Source of the DNA: Neurospora tetrasperma FGSC 2508
Taxonomy: Eukaryota; Ascomycota; Sordariomycetes; Sordariales; Sordariaceae
DNA length: 64,000 nt
Assembly: GCF_000213175.1 (NCBI RefSeq)
Contig: NW_009799099.1
Location: 2,092,201-2,156,200 of the forward strand
Direction: 5' to 3'
Shown here: positions 25,284-37,009 of the stretch, in pieces
Layout: each line of letters starts with the position of its first letter
Numbering within the stretch: the stretch's first letter is position 1
Notes under the pieces: model-generated
What the model saw: the letters and a program-made list of their open reading frames with translations, nothing else
Database searches by the model: none
Told to the model about the DNA's origin: nothing
Translations under genes and position numbers: made by a program

Positions 25284-25934
25284 GAACACGGATGAAAATG
25301 ACGTCTCGTGTCTGCCACAGGCAGCGTCACCCCAGATAGGGTAGCCCAGGTTGCAAGATTGGTCAAAACATCTGCCAGACCAAAGGATTCGATCCCGTTT
25401 ATGTATGGTTCAGAGGTTCTTCTGTTTATGGACGAACGTCCCCGAGCGCAAGTCTGGACTGTTAAGGATTGCTGCAAGCACTAACAAATGCCTTGATTAC
25501 ATCCAGGATGCTTAGCCTTTGCGCCTCAGTTTGGTGGGGATGTTATACTATAATAGCCCAATTGGCGACGCCTGCTACACGAGGCTGCGTTAGCAGACGA
25601 TAACAGCGATATCACCCCTGCAGTTCGCATACCGGTGGATGCATACCTAGCTCCTCACTCACCTCGCACGGCATTCCGTCATCATCATCATCGTCGCATA
25701 TACATCCAAACCTACGCTTGCGCCCTTCTTGAACAGCCCCTTCATAGCCCTTGAATTCCCTTTCATCCTCTCAGGCTGCAACGAATCCAGTCTGACTGGT
25801 GCATGTGATTAAGCGACCAAAGAAAGAGACGAAGGTGGAACATTTACACTTGAGAGCCGTTGGCTTCCGGCAGTTGAGGAGAAAAATGAGATTCTCGAAA
25901 TCATAACGGGCCAAAACCGCTGTGATATCTAGCC
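25284..25934. other. Upstream region of the peroxin gene
   Basis: Contains an ATCATCATC run near 25680 and no independent gene. It is the likely promoter and leader of the peroxin. Confidence 0.5.
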
Positions 25935-27586
25935 ATGGACGACTTGACTGCTGCCTTTCTCGGTCAGGGGGATGACGCCTCGATCCAGGAGGAGGATGAC
26001 GGCCAACAGGGCTCCGGCTCCGGCACCGACTCGACCACCACGGCCCGGACATTGCGACAGGGGATTCTCAAGGCAGCCAACTTGCAGGACAAGCTTCTGG
26101 AGAAGTACTCGCTCTCTAGCTCAACCTTTTACCAGTACTGCGGTTACTAATCTGAGTACAAACCAGACTCCTCGCCCAAGTCATCCCCGTAGACGATGGC
26201 CAACCTCACGGCAGCGGCGAGCCCGGCGGGGCCAACGAACCCTCGGCCTTCGGCGAACGACCAGGCTTCACGGTAGGCGCCATGTCCAACAACTTTCGAC
26301 GTTTCAACGCGCGTATCGGGGTTGTCTTCAAATTCCAAGCCAAAGCCTTGCGCGTGCTGTCATGGCGACGGCCCACGCACACCTTGTCCCTACTAGCCGT
26401 CTACACCTTCGTCTGCCTAGACCCCTACTTGATCTTCGTTCTCCCGCTCGCCATCGCCTTATTCGGCATCTTCGTCCCCTCCTTCATCGCACGACACCCA
26501 GCTCCCGCCTCCTCCTCCGAAGCGCACGCGGTGCGCAACCTGGGCTACTCCCCTCGCGGCCCGCCCCTGGCACCCGCGCGCACGTTCAAGCCGACCAAGG
26601 AGCTGTCGCGCGACTTCTTCCGCAACCTTGGCGACTTGCAGAACGTTATGGACGACTACAGCGTCGCCCACGACAAGATCATTGCTTTGGTGGTACCCAA
26701 AACCAACTTCTCGGACGAGGCTTTGTCGTCCGCCATTTTCGTTTTGCTCTGCGGCGCATGCGCCCTCATGACCGTCACCGCCCACCTGATTCCCTGGCGT
26801 TATATCTGTCTGGTCGCCGGCTGGGTCGCCATCTCGTCCAACCACCCCACCATTTCCCGACTGATTGGTGAGTGGCAGGCGCAGTATCTAGGAGGAGAAA
26901 AAGAACCGAGCGTGACGGCGCAGGCCGTGCACGACAATGATAAGAAACTGGAACAGATACAGAACCATCCGCCCGGTCCCAGCCCTGATTCATCGTTAGC
27001 AGCCGAACGCGCCTTCGACGCCTGGGTCCGCTCGGATATCATCCTGGACGACGCACCGGAGACGCGCGAGGTGGAGATCTTTGAGCTGCAGCGCCTCAGC
27101 GACACCAGCGGCGAGTGGGAGCCGTGGTTATTCAGCCCGTCGCCGTACGACCCCCTATCTGCGGCGCGGATTGCGGGCGACCGGCCGACGGGGACGCGCT
27201 TCTTTGAGGATGTGTTGCCGCCTGAGGGGTGGGAGTGGAGCGGGAAGAAGTGGGCGTTGGATCTCTGGAGCAGGGAGTGGGTGGAAGAACGGATTATCAC
27301 TGGGGTTGAGGTCGAGACGGAAGGGGAGAGGTGGGTGTATGATATCTATAATGAGCATGAGAATGGCGTGAATGGCAGTGACAATGGGGACCTGGGGGCG
27401 GCGTTGGGGGATGGGGATTACGAGACACCGGTCAGGAGTCAAGATCAGAGTCGGTATACGCCCAAGATTGGACTCACGATCAGTTGGGAGGAAGGGGAGG
27501 AGGGAATGGGTCGGAGGGGAAGTTGGCGGAGGCGAAGGTGGGTGAGGATGGTGAAGAGGAAGAATGTCAATGCGGCGTCCAATTAG
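25935..27586 (+). CDS. Pex24/Pex28-30 family peroxin with dysferlin domain
   Basis: An integral membrane peroxin of the fungal Pex23/24/28-32 group. The group acts at ER-peroxisome contacts and controls peroxisome number and size. Exons are 25935-26104 and 26167-27586. The 62-nt intron (GTACTC...CAG, ACTAAT branch, phase 2) joins 'DKLLEK' to 'LLAQVIPVDD', as expected for the family. The protein is 529 aa. It has an acidic N-terminus, hydrophobic hairpins around residues 125-165 ('LSLLAVYTFVCLDPYLIFVLP') and 270-310, and a C-terminal dysferlin-type region with the typical Trp pairs ('EWEPWLF', 'GWEWSGKKWALD', 'WVYD'). It converges on cdc14. I cannot tell Pex24 from Pex30-type by eye. Confidence 0.88.
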
Positions 27587-28202
27587 TGGTGGTCGTCTTG
27601 GTGGGTCCCCTTTGCGGCTGCTGGTTGTAATGACTATAGGAACGACTGGATTGATGGACCTGAGATGATGGACCTTTGCTTCACTGCGCTGTAGCTTGTT
27701 AAACAGCTTGAACATGCGGAAGGGGTATATTGTATTCCACCAGAAATGCCCAGTGTGTTTTTCATTGTGACCAGCCTTTTTACAAAGCCGCCCCTTTTCC
27801 GCAAGGCACTAAGTCCCTTGACCACCCGCCTTTGCCCCTACTAACATGTAAAAACATTACCATACTAATACAACACAATAAGGTATAGGTATAGTAAGTA
27901 AGCCCTGACATGTAACCGTGTTTTCCCTCTTTGGCCCCAGTGGTATCATCCCAGGAAATACCAAGAGCATCCATCAACTCGGAGAAAGATAGATATAAGC
28001 CAATCGTTCCTTGAATTCCCAGACAGCCAGATCGCACAACCCCATCGTCTCCCAAATCCATTTCGCACAAGGTATCAAACGCTACGCTCTACCAGCCAAA
28101 CCGATAATAAAAAGGCAAGCCAATGAAGAAAAGAAAATGAAGAAGAGAAAAAAAGTGAAACGGGGAAAAAAGACTCGTGAAAGCTCGACAACAACCAACC
28201 AC
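27587..28202. other. Convergent 3' region between the peroxin and cdc14
   Basis: Holds the two 3' UTRs. A minus-strand open frame at 27780-28070 (about 96 codons) has no recognisable features, and I regard it as part of the cdc14 3' UTR. Confidence 0.5.
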
Positions 28203-29142
28203 TCAGCTCAACACACCCCCAAACGGCTTATACCGATCCAAGTCCCTCAGCAAGGCATCAACGACCCCGGGGAGATGTTGATCAAGCTTTCTCTTCTTGA
28301 CATCTACCGATAGCGTGACGCCTCCGTTGGCCTTGCTCCCTTTGCCTTGCTGACTAGCTGTATCGCTACCAGCCCTGTCCCTTGTCGGTGATGTGGGTGT
28401 TGACGATAATACTGGTGAAGACGCCATTGATGCAGATGGAGCTTCGGGGGTGAGATAGAAATATAGGAACTCGGTCAAGCGAAACTTGACTTCGCGGCCG
28501 GTCTCTCTGCTTTTGAAAAGGGACGCAACGGTCAGGAGACCGTCAAGACGCTCAAAGACGCGCACGTTGGCGGGTGAGTCGAGGAGGGCAACGACAAGGG
28601 TGATGATGGTTGCGCATTGGATGGCAGGGGTGTTGACGGGTTCTATTAGGTCGAGAAGAAGCTGGATTTTGGGGAAGATAGGTTTAGCAAAGTTCATGGA
28701 TGGCCTTCTTTGTGTGTTTGTTTGCTCGTCAACTTACGTTCATGTGCGCAGCCCTCGAAAAGAGCACCTTGCTGGGTGGATGTAGAAGGAGAACACCCTG
28801 GATCAGGTCCAGAGCATTGAGGATAAGCAAGTCATACTGCCCGTCGCCGCCTCGGGCCACCAGAAAGTCGAGCGTTGTAAGCAGCCGCTGGGCGACGTTC
28901 CATTCGAAACCCTCCTGCAACTTGAAGAACTCGCGAAACGCTGGGTCGCCAGCAAGGTCGCCTAGGCCCTTGCGCTGTAGTTGTGGTTGTTCCCCGGCCG
29001 CAGCCGCATCTAGTTCCCTTTTGGCCGGGCCCGATAAGCATATCTGGGCGAGCAAGCCCTCGACCTGTTTTAGACCCTTCTTGATCTTTGCCGGCTCAAA
29101 GGCCGAGAGGTTGTCGAAAGCGAGCGATAGTAGGGACTCCAT
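28203..29142 (-). CDS. cdc14: Cell division control protein 14, SIN component
   Basis: Homologue of fission yeast Cdc14, the partner of the Sid1 kinase in the septation initiation network (a different protein from the budding yeast Cdc14 phosphatase). Exons read on the minus strand are 29142-28738 and 28661-28203. The 76-nt intron (GTAAGT...CCAG, phase 0) joins 'AAHMN' to 'LLLDLIEPVNTPAIQ', the most conserved part of the family. The protein is 287 aa. Further family signatures are 'LVVALLDSPANVRVFE', 'DGLLTVASLFKSR' and 'VKFRLTEFLYFYL'. The fold is helical and armadillo-like, with a Ser/Thr-rich insert before the C-terminal 'DLDRYKPFGG' box. It is convergent with the peroxin gene. Confidence 0.92.
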
Positions 29143-30365
29143 AGTTGACTTGATCTGTATATGTTGTGATCGGAGTCTGTTGTGTTTGTGGTTGGGTTTT
29201 GAATTCGGAGACGGGTTGCTGAAAATGTCCGATGGATTGACGATGATGATACTTGGAAAGGAATAAGATGGACAGCGCCCAATCGCCTATGATGTAATTT
29301 TGCGACGGGCAACCCCTGCGCCGAAGATCTTCAGGGCAGAAGGGAAGTGATAGCAGGGGAAAGGGTGCTTGGCGCTGGTCGTTCCCGGTTTGGCGTCTAG
29401 TGTATGGTAGACAAATAGGTAGGTATGTTGAGATACGGAATAAGTCGACGTCGAGAGACAGAGATGCTATTCAGAAAAACAATGGTAGAATTTAAGAGCA
29501 AGATGGACGTGGATGTCCCCCCAAATGCGCCGCCGCGGAAGGGGTTCAGTTGGCGCAAGGGCTAGAGGATCGGACGGGATGCTCTGATGCAAAACTGGAA
29601 GTCAAATGGCACTCTGACATCCACGCGTGTGCGCGCAGACAGGGGGTCACCAGACGACTGGGACTGGGACTGGGCCTGAGAACGAGGACCTGAAGCGGAA
29701 GTGGATCCGGCGATGTTGACCGCAAGATGCGAATTGGTCCGTTTGTACGAGCGTGATGGCGCCGCTGCCACGAAGGTCCAGGGATTTGGAGGGAGGAGCC
29801 GTGCGCTACCTGACCTCAGATTGCTTTAGGGGGCCGCTAGGCGTACGGGCTGGAGAGTTGCAAAAGAGAGAACCGAAGAGAAAAATAAATAAATGGTATG
29901 TACACAAAAAAAGGGAAGAAGGTCAGAACACAGAAAGGAGGTAAAAAAATTGCGGCTCCCCAGGTTATCCCATCTGATCATGTGCGTTGGCTGGTACCTA
30001 GAGGTAGTTTTTTTTCTTTTTTTTTCTTCAAGTTGCGACAACCCAACCGGGCAACTGGACGAAGAAGCTGTCCCTTGCTGCTGCCCGCCCAGGCCGCCAG
30101 AGCTGCCCGAAGCCGAATGCCACAGCAACCGGAACGGAGTTGACACCACGGCGCGCACACCTTGTCGGGCGCGAAACAACAACAGTTACAGGCGTACACG
30201 CGTCACGGGGTGACAGGAACAATGAACGTGGGCAGATGGGCAGAGGTGAGGTGGGGTTGTTGACTTTTGTGTTGTGTGAGGCCCGGGCCCTGCACGCTGC
30301 ATGTTTCCTCGGGCTTCCCGCTGGACAATCTGGGACTACGGCGGCAACGAGGCCTCAGCTGCACA

Positions 30366-30396
30366 GGGCAGGGCAGGGCAGGGCAGGGCAGGGCAG
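30366..30396 (+). repeat. (GGGCA)n pentanucleotide run
   Basis: About six tandem units of GGGCA in the intergenic region between cdc14 and the GGPP synthase gene. Confidence 0.9.
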
Positions 30397-30587
30397 GCAC
30401 CCCCGGCCGCGCACCCGCCTTGCATAAGTTGGAGGTGGACCGTCCAGAGAGCCCGGGTGAACAGGCCTCCGACACGGCATCCAGACAACAACAAATCAAC
30501 CACCGGGCAACGCCTCGAAATGGTCGATAAACGCATGTATGTTTCGGCCTCACAAGTGTACGTGGGAGGACGAGGAGTGTGTGATGG

Positions 30588-30604
30588 GATCGATCTGCGG
30601 ATCC
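30588..30604. promoter_or_regulatory. GATCGATC...GATCC, candidate White Collar site
   Basis: Contains the GATCGA core reported for White Collar Complex binding in Neurospora, followed by GATCC 4 nt later. It lies about 1.4 kb upstream of the GGPP synthase ATG. The site and its role are inferred from the motif alone. Confidence 0.35.
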
Positions 30605-30937
30605 ATCTTGAATCATGGTTCAGCGCGGAGTAATGAAGTGGTACTTCATGCCTTGCAACTCCGTGCAGTACCATTCTCAAATGTGCTCGGAATCTTTCTC
30701 CGCCCATGTCTCATCTCGTGGTTCGCATATCTGGCATAGACCAAAGTCATCACGGTGATATCGCGCCCTTTACACAGTACTCCGTCTTCACGTGAATCTT
30801 GCCTTTCCCATGCAGCCGGGGCTTTTTCCATGATCTTCACTTTATGCACTCGGCGCTTTCCTGTGTCAAGTCTTGCATCGCCGACAGACGTGCACAAAGT
30901 CGCCGCGTGTGTGCTTGAATCCGTTGCCATCGAGTGC

Positions 30938-30945
30938 TATATAAA
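30938..30945 (+). promoter_or_regulatory. TATA-like box upstream of the GGPP synthase gene
   Basis: TATATAAA about 1.07 kb before the ATG. It could serve a long-leader transcript such as the upstream promoter described for Neurospora al-3. This is inference. Confidence 0.35.
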
Positions 30946-31326
30946 GTGTCCAGACGTCCGCTTTCCTAAATCGTCTTGAATCCCCAATATGCATGGATGA
31001 AGTGGACTGAACTTGCACGTTCGACCGCTTTTCTGGAATACCCCTAATTTGCGCAAGGTCCACAACAGCCGATCTCGTCCAACATCTCTTACCACCTACA
31101 GTTACCTACCCATTTTTGACGAGCCCCTTACCAGCAACAGCGCGTCAATCCTTGGTTATTCTCTGTTTGTTCATGTCGATCTGAAGCCCTGACAAGAAGA
31201 GACAACATCACAGCAGAAATTTGCACGCTTTTCCACAAACTACAAGGTGAGAAAGCCCCCCCAGTTTTCATCCCTAGAAGATGCCGGTTTCAGCAGGGAG
31301 CTCCCGACAAAGAGCGCGCGAGACGG

Positions 31327-31342
31327 GATCGCCCGTTCGATC
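31327..31342. promoter_or_regulatory. GATCG-N6-CGATC inverted repeat, candidate light element
   Basis: A perfect inverted pair of GATCG/CGATC with a 6-nt gap. It resembles the GATNC...CGATN type light-responsive elements of Neurospora. It lies about 0.68 kb upstream of the GGPP synthase ATG. Confidence 0.4.
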
Positions 31343-31554
31343 TTGTGAAGCTCTTTTGTCCCCTGTGAGAGCTCCCGCCCCGCATCTGAAACCCCACCAC
31401 GCTACTTTCAGGTGTCGTCGGGGTTTCATTCTTGCAAACATATCCTCCGTTGGCCGCCCAAAAAGTCTCCGCACTTGCAATCACCTTGCATCCACTGCCA
31501 GGGGAAAGGAAAGGACAGGCAGGTCAGATCTGAGGAAAGCGCTACAGCGAGCTT

Positions 31555-31615
31555 GATCCGATTTGTCCGCCCCTAGTTTCCCTTCCTGATCGCTTCCGAG
31601 GATCCAGTGACGATG
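31555..31615. promoter_or_regulatory. Paired GATCC/CGAT motifs, candidate light elements
   Basis: GATCCGAT at 31555-31562 and GATCCAGTGACGATG at 31601-31615 both fit a loose GATNC...CGATN pattern. They lie about 0.4 kb before the GGPP synthase ATG. Confidence 0.35.
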
Positions 31616-32017
31616 GCTGGCATGTGACAAGATCGGGGATGCAATCTCGAGTTTTGCTGGAACCGAGCAGAAAGAGGCCTTCTTCTCGGCGTGATTCAGT
31701 CTTTGCTGACCCCAGATACAGACCTCTTGGCCTTTGTCCACTCAGCAGGCAAGCAGGGCAAATCCCCCTTCTCATAGCAAAGTGAGGTAGATTGCTGTCG
31801 ATTGGCACACGACCTGTCAAGCGGTATTATCGTCATAGCGTACGGGTATCGAATGTTGCCCCCGAGACCGTGAAGCTTGCCTCCGGTTGTCACACAACAC
31901 GTCAAGTAATTATAAGAAGCCAGCCATAGCGCCGGCCACTTTGGATCAGACGACGCACGGGGTTAGCATCCTCTACAGTACCGACGGGTTTCCAATAATA
32001 AAACATTAAAAAAGGAA

Positions 32018-33316
32018 ATGGAACACGTCACCATGGCCGTGACTTCCTCCTCACCTGGTCCCGCCCCGCTTTCCCTTCTCTCCAACAACGACGACTTCAT
32101 TGCTCCCTTCAACATCAGCACCAAGTTCCCATCCGCCATCATCCCTCCAAGGACCTCTTCGAATCAAACAATTTCCGTTGCCATACCCTCCAATCGGATC
32201 TCTCCTGCCGGTCTAGCTGCAACACAGGCGCAAACCCGTAAACGCAAGGCCTCGGTTGCCCAAATCAGTCTCCCCAGCATGCTCCCAACTTCCTTCTCAC
32301 CATACACAATGGCGCCCCAGCCACCCCAGCCTCCCCCGAACCCAGACCGATTTGCGACCGAAGACTTCTTCAGCCCCTCGCGGCGCACCTGGTCCGAAGA
32401 GAAGGAGAAGGTTCTGACGGGTCCTTACGACTATCTCAACGGGCACCCGGGCAAGGACATCCGATCGCAGATGGTCAAGGCCTTCAACGCCTGGCTTGAT
32501 GTGCCGTCCGAAAGCCTCGAGGTGATCACCAAAGTCATCAGCATGCTACACACAGCCTCCTTGCTCGTCGACGACGTGGAAGACAACAGCGTCCTGCGCC
32601 GCGGCTTCCCTGTCGCCCACTCCATCTTCGGCATCCCGCAGACCATCAACACGTCCAACTACGTGTATTTCTACGCGCTGCAAGAATTGCAAAAGCTCAA
32701 GAACCCCAAAGCCGTCAGCATTTTCTCTGAAGAACTGCTCAACCTGCACCGCGGCCAGGGAATGGACCTCTTCTGGCGTGACACGCTCACCTGCCCGACT
32801 GAGGACGACTACCTAGAGATGGTATCCAACAAGACAGGCGGTCTGTTTCGCTTGGGTATCAAGCTGATGCAGGCCGAGTCGCGGTCGCCGATGGACTGCG
32901 TCCCGCTCGTCAACATCATCGGACTGATCTTCCAGATCGCCGACGATTATCATAATCTGTGGAACCGCGAGTACACGGCCAACAAGGGCATGTGCGAGGA
33001 CCTGACGGAGGGCAAGTTCAGTTTCCCCGTGATCCACAGCATCCGGTCGAACCCGAGCAACATGCAGCTGCTCAACATATTGAAGCAGAAGACGGGGGAT
33101 GAGGAGGTGAAAAGGTACGCGGTGGCGTATATGGAGAGCACAGGCAGCTTTGAGTACACGCGCAAGGTCATCAAGGTGCTGGTGGATAGGGCGAGGCAGA
33201 TGACGGAGGATATCGATGATGGGAGGGGGAAAAGTGGGGGGATTCATAAGATTCTGGATCGCATCATGCTTCATCAGGAGGAAAATGTGGCGCAGAAGAA
33301 TGGGAAGAAGGAGTGA
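32018..33316 (+). CDS. al-3: Geranylgeranyl diphosphate synthase (AL-3 type)
   Basis: Makes C20 GGPP by adding isopentenyl diphosphate to FPP, supplying carotenoids, protein geranylgeranylation and other isoprenoids. It is a single exon of 432 aa, close to the length of Neurospora AL-3. The first 120 or so residues are a low-complexity Ser/Pro/Ala extension. The trans-prenyltransferase domain follows, with the first Asp-rich motif DDVED at 185-189 and 'LRRG' just after it. 'GMDLFWRD' and '[12 protein letters not shown]' come next, and the second motif '[11 protein letters not shown]' is at about 306-316. The start at 32018 has a second ATG five codons later ('[12 protein letters not shown]'). 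The second one would match the N-terminus I recall for AL-3, so either could be used. The long upstream region with GATC motifs fits light control, which is inference. Confidence 0.95.
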   Translation: MEHVTMAVTSSSPGPAPLSLLSNNDDFIAPFNISTKFPSAIIPPRTSSNQTISVAIPSNRISPAGLAATQAQTRKRKASVAQISLPSMLPTSFSPYTMAPQPPQPPPNPDRFATEDFFSPSRRTWSEEKEKVLTGPYDYLNGHPGKDIRSQMVKAFNAWLDVPSESLEVITKVISMLHTASLLVDDVEDNSVLRRGFPVAHSIFGIPQTINTSNYVYFYALQELQKLKNPKAVSIFSEELLNLHRGQGMDLFWRDTLTCPTEDDYLEMVSNKTGGLFRLGIKLMQAESRSPMDCVPLVNIIGLIFQIADDYHNLWNREYTANKGMCEDLTEGKFSFPVIHSIRSNPSNMQLLNILKQKTGDEEVKRYAVAYMESTGSFEYTRKVIKVLVDRARQMTEDIDDGRGKSGGIHKILDRIMLHQEENVAQKNGKKE

Positions 33317-33810
33317 ATGTGGTGGTTCTTTGTCTTTGTCATACGCACCCTTTTCATGTTTTGGTTTGCCAATTTCTTGTTCGGATGTCCATGAGGATTG
33401 AATGTATGGGTAAGAATTCTCCTCTCTGGTCCTATCGTCCAACGAGCGATGTGGCCTGGTATAGATCAGTCAAGGACAACATGGTGCTCAACCACATGGC
33501 ATTTGTTCTGGAATATTTCTGGTGGTGTTTTTGGGGATATCTCGTTTGGGTCATATCAATGAAACGCAGGAAAGCAAGTAAGCCATCAAGCATAGCGAAT
33601 TTGAAACCCTTGTTTTTTTTCTTCTACTTCTTCCCTTGACTGACTGAAAGGTTCTTGGTGATTCATTGCAAAGGCAACCCTTTTTCGCATCAATCACCGC
33701 CTCCCCGCAAAACCTAGGATGCATATAAGTGGTCTCGAATTTGTCATCAATCATTGATTTTTCATGTTAATAGTGCTACTCGCCAACACTCTTCCAAGCC
33801 AAAAAGCAAT
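33317..33810. other. Convergent 3' region
   Basis: Holds the 3' UTRs of the GGPP synthase gene and the Cys-rich membrane protein gene. No coding frame is supported. Confidence 0.5.
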
Positions 33811-35414
33811 TCAAAGCAACTTCACCGGCTTCGGCGCCTCCTCAGACGGCGTCCGCACGGTTTGCGTATGCGGCGAGGGCGTATACAGCGGTGATACCGA
33901 TTCTCCTTCCATATCCAACGGCTCAGATCCGTACAGCTCATACCGGTCTCCACCTTCTTCTTGGTTACCTGCGAGCTGCCCAGTCTCCGAGGCTTGATGC
34001 GTCGTCGGTGACGCTGTGGCCCCAATCCCTTGATTTTCTTGCGCAGTCATCATCCTCGAGTCAATTTCGACTGGCACGGCAATATCACCCGGACCATGCG
34101 GCTGGAGCGGAACGCCCCTGTCTCTGTCTATACCAGGCGTAGTACCCGTCGATGGCAACCTAGAATCAGAGTAAGGCCCAACCGCCGCCTCGGGGCCGAA
34201 ATAGTCTTGAGTCCCACCAGACCGGGACTGGACATCGGACGTGACTTCCGACATGGGTTGCTGTTCTCTCCCTCCTCCACCGATGATGGCGCCGATGATT
34301 CTACTGGGTCCGGAGCGGTGCGAGAAACTAGGGACCGTGCCGCCCGCTTCACTTGCCCTTCTGCGCCTACGGGATTGCAGACACCACCATGTCAAGACGC
34401 CGATAAGCAAGCCAAAGCCGACCACCACGCCAATGGCAATACCGGCTTTGGCCCCCGCGCTTAGATCGTGATCAGGGTAGAACTCGGCAATGCCGCTGAT
34501 GGTCGGAAAGGCAGCGCGTTCGGCGCAAAATGCTTTGCCGGTAATTTGGGTGCAGCTCTGAGTAAGATCACAGCACCCTCCGCCTATGCTGGCGTCGCAG
34601 GAGGTCTGGCTGGTCGTGCAGCCTGAAGGGACCAGAGGGACTAGAGTGCTGATGGAGGACGAGGGCGTGATGGTCGCGATACACTTGCCGCCTTCGGCGC
34701 AAGCCTGGCCATATGGGCAGCAGCTACCCCCGAGGGATTTCGGGCAGAGGTAGAAGGAAACGCTGCATTGCCGCGCGCAACAAGCTGACAGGAGAGTCAC
34801 CGAAGGGTTATCGCCTGTTGTTATGGTTCTTGTGGCGGCGCATAACGTCATGTCTGACGTGCAGGGAGAACCGCAGTTGGAACCGATGGCGCAACATGCT
34901 GCCTTAGTCAAAGCAGTCGAATTGGCCTGACAACTGTTGAGGATTGGTTGATTAGCATCGGCATCATCAGAGGGGGGGATCAAAGAAAATGGGCGGGAGG
35001 TATTGGCGCAACAATATCAACAGCCAATGTATGCAACCGGTTCATGGCTGTTGAAGTAGAAGCAAGAACCACATACAACTGGTCGTTCCCACAGCAGAAG
35101 CTACCACCGTCGTTTCCGATTTCGAGGCCTAAACATGATACAACATCACCTCGTCAGCCATTGTATCCATGTAAGATCCGCCATGGGTAGCTCATACACG
35201 AGTGTTGGTCATTGGGACATTGCAGCTGGCCCTGTCGCTTCTCCAGCGGACTGGCGTTCGAAGCAGCGTATTCCTGGAAATATCGAGGAGACAACAAAAC
35301 GCCTGTTTCTACCGCTTGAAAGTTCTCATAAGCGGCAACGGTGACGATGGCCGGCATGAGCCAGACGAGCATGGCCAGGACGTGGAGTTGGATGGAAGCC
35401 TCCATCATGATCAA
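33811..35414 (-). CDS. Cys-rich type I membrane protein
   Basis: Unrecognised in function. The architecture is a fungal cell-surface protein with a secreted Cys-rich ectodomain, one membrane span and a disordered cytoplasmic tail. Exons read on the minus strand are 35414-35198, 35128-35077 and 34933-33811, giving 463 aa. Introns are 69 nt (GTATGA...TAG, CTGAC branch) and 143 nt (GTATGT...CAG, CTAAT branch). Both splices restore Cys spacing ('DQHSC' joins 'LEIGNDGGSFCCGNDQ', which joins 'FCQANSTAL'). A signal peptide covers about 1-28. About 24 cysteines lie between residues 65 and 227, including four or five CC pairs. The membrane helix is at about 254-274, followed by RRRRR as a stop-transfer signal. 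The tail has Pro/Ser/Thr with Tyr motifs. It may be a wall sensor, but that is speculation. Confidence 0.75.
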
Positions 35415-37009
35415 GGATGGGCTATACTAGTCTGGCTATACCCTGAGATCGTCGGTGGTGTGTGGGTACCTGAAGAGAACAGCCCTACACCATGACTCTC
35501 AGGAGGGAACGAGCGACAACGGCAGCAACGGTGTTGAAGGGGGGCGACAGATGGGACTGCGAAGCAAGCAAAGAAGACGAATGGTGAACGGCTGCTTTAC
35601 TACGTAGAAATTTCAAGGCCTGTCAGCATTGTACTTGCGCCAGTTGACAAAGAAAAAAAAAAAAAGCCGTGGTCGTCTGCCAAATCCCGTCCTTGTAAGC
35701 GCGCCGAGGGGTGGTGACCTGAAGGACCCGGGGGCTACCCAACTGTCAAGGTTCCATTATTTCCAAGCAACGTGCCGTGCAAGTCTAGCACAGGTAAAAT
35801 CTTCCCGGTGGCACAGCGGACCAGACCTTCGGACTGGTTCTAGTGGCGGGGCGGAGAACTGAACCTGCACGACATATAAACAGTGGGAATTTGGAAACCC
35901 AGCGTTCTGAACATCGCCGTTGTTGTCCTTGCTGACAGTGGGGGTGACAGTGGTGTGTGTCCTCTCTGTGAAGCCACCGATGGTAAGAAACGTCTCGGTC
36001 TTGGGCGAGAGAGCTCGCGAAGAGAGAGAGCCAAAAGCAACCCAAGTCCCAAAGAGGAAAGTGAGGCGAGTTGGTCGGTCGGTGGTAGCAACACAAGGTT
36101 CCATACAGCGTTTCGCAACACCATCGCGTCGTACGGCGGTTCTGAGCTTTGACTGTCGTCGCCCATGTCCTTGAGAAGTTCGATATACGTTGATGCGAAG
36201 AAGTTGAAAATTCTTGTTCGAGATGCCAGCACTTTTGCGATACCATCTGGGCCTCGGTCGATTTGCGCCAAGAGGTGTGGTTGAGTGATGTCGCACGTTG
36301 AATACAAAGAAGCCTCAGTTGTACGGTTCAGTTAACATTACTTAGCAATAGGTCGAGATCCTCCCGTCACCGTTTCTGCATATACGGATGGGTCGCTCTT
36401 TCTCACCGACGAGGATTCGAGGCCCTCCGCGCGGTGAAAGGAAGGTGACCAATGTGTTGGAGAAGGCACAATCAGCACATCAAACGTTCCGCATCACAAT
36501 GAAGCACTTCCCTCTATAATCTTATCCAGAACTCTCCCTGCACGGTTCTGCCCTGGGCTCAGATGCCTGTGAATATCTACCTCTAGGTCTACTTCTGCAG
36601 CGCAATGAAAACTTGGGGAAGATGTTAACAGCCCTGCCAAGATTCATGACGCGGAACTCGATCTCTCCGGCATCACAGACAAGATTAGAGAGCGTATAAA
36701 TGCGGTTGGTGCACCAACGTAACATCAACTAGCATGGACCAGATCTAAGATGGTCAAGGGAACCGTCCTGGTACCTCTTATTAAAGTATATTGGGGCTGG
36801 AATGCCCCCGGACAACGTCGGTGCCTGGAGAGACCAAACGAGACAAAGCATGGGGTGATTCATGGGAACAAGTGATTAAGTGTATGGGAGGCGCTGCCGT
36901 TTGATCAGTGTCTACACACCTCAATCTTCCCTTGCACGCGTTGTCGGTTTTTCTCTGGTAACGTCGTAAATCTCGTGTTAAGTGGCTAGTATACGCCTTC
37001 TATGCAACA
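35415..37009. other. Divergent upstream region between two secreted-protein genes
   Basis: About 1.6 kb. All three minus-strand frames are open over much of 35757-36307 (153-179 codons). The overlap points to composition rather than coding, and I prefer promoter or leader of the Cys-rich membrane protein gene. A short A-run lies at 35651-35664. No supported gene. Confidence 0.45.

Larger units (their letters stand above)
29143..32017. other. Shared upstream region of cdc14 and the GGPP synthase gene
   Basis: Divergent intergenic region of 2.9 kb. It includes a GGGCA pentanucleotide run at 30366-30396, a TATA-like box at 30938 and clustered GATC/CGAT motifs at 30588-31615. A possible 5' UTR intron donor (AAG/GTGAGA) lies at 31247. 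No independent coding frame is supported. Its length is consistent with the long, regulated leader known for Neurospora al-3. Confidence 0.5.

Noticed and set aside
25972-26871. 299-codon plus-strand frame overlapping the peroxin
   Set aside because: Arg/Pro/His-rich composition of an out-of-frame shadow; the peroxin frame has the conserved domain.
32813-33442. 209-codon minus-strand frame under the GGPP synthase gene
   Set aside because: Antisense shadow of a conserved single-exon enzyme.
35757-36307. Three overlapping minus-strand open frames of 153-179 codons
   Set aside because: All three frames are open together, which reflects base composition. No frame has a family, a signal peptide or splice support, and the region fits the leader of the downstream Cys-rich membrane protein gene.
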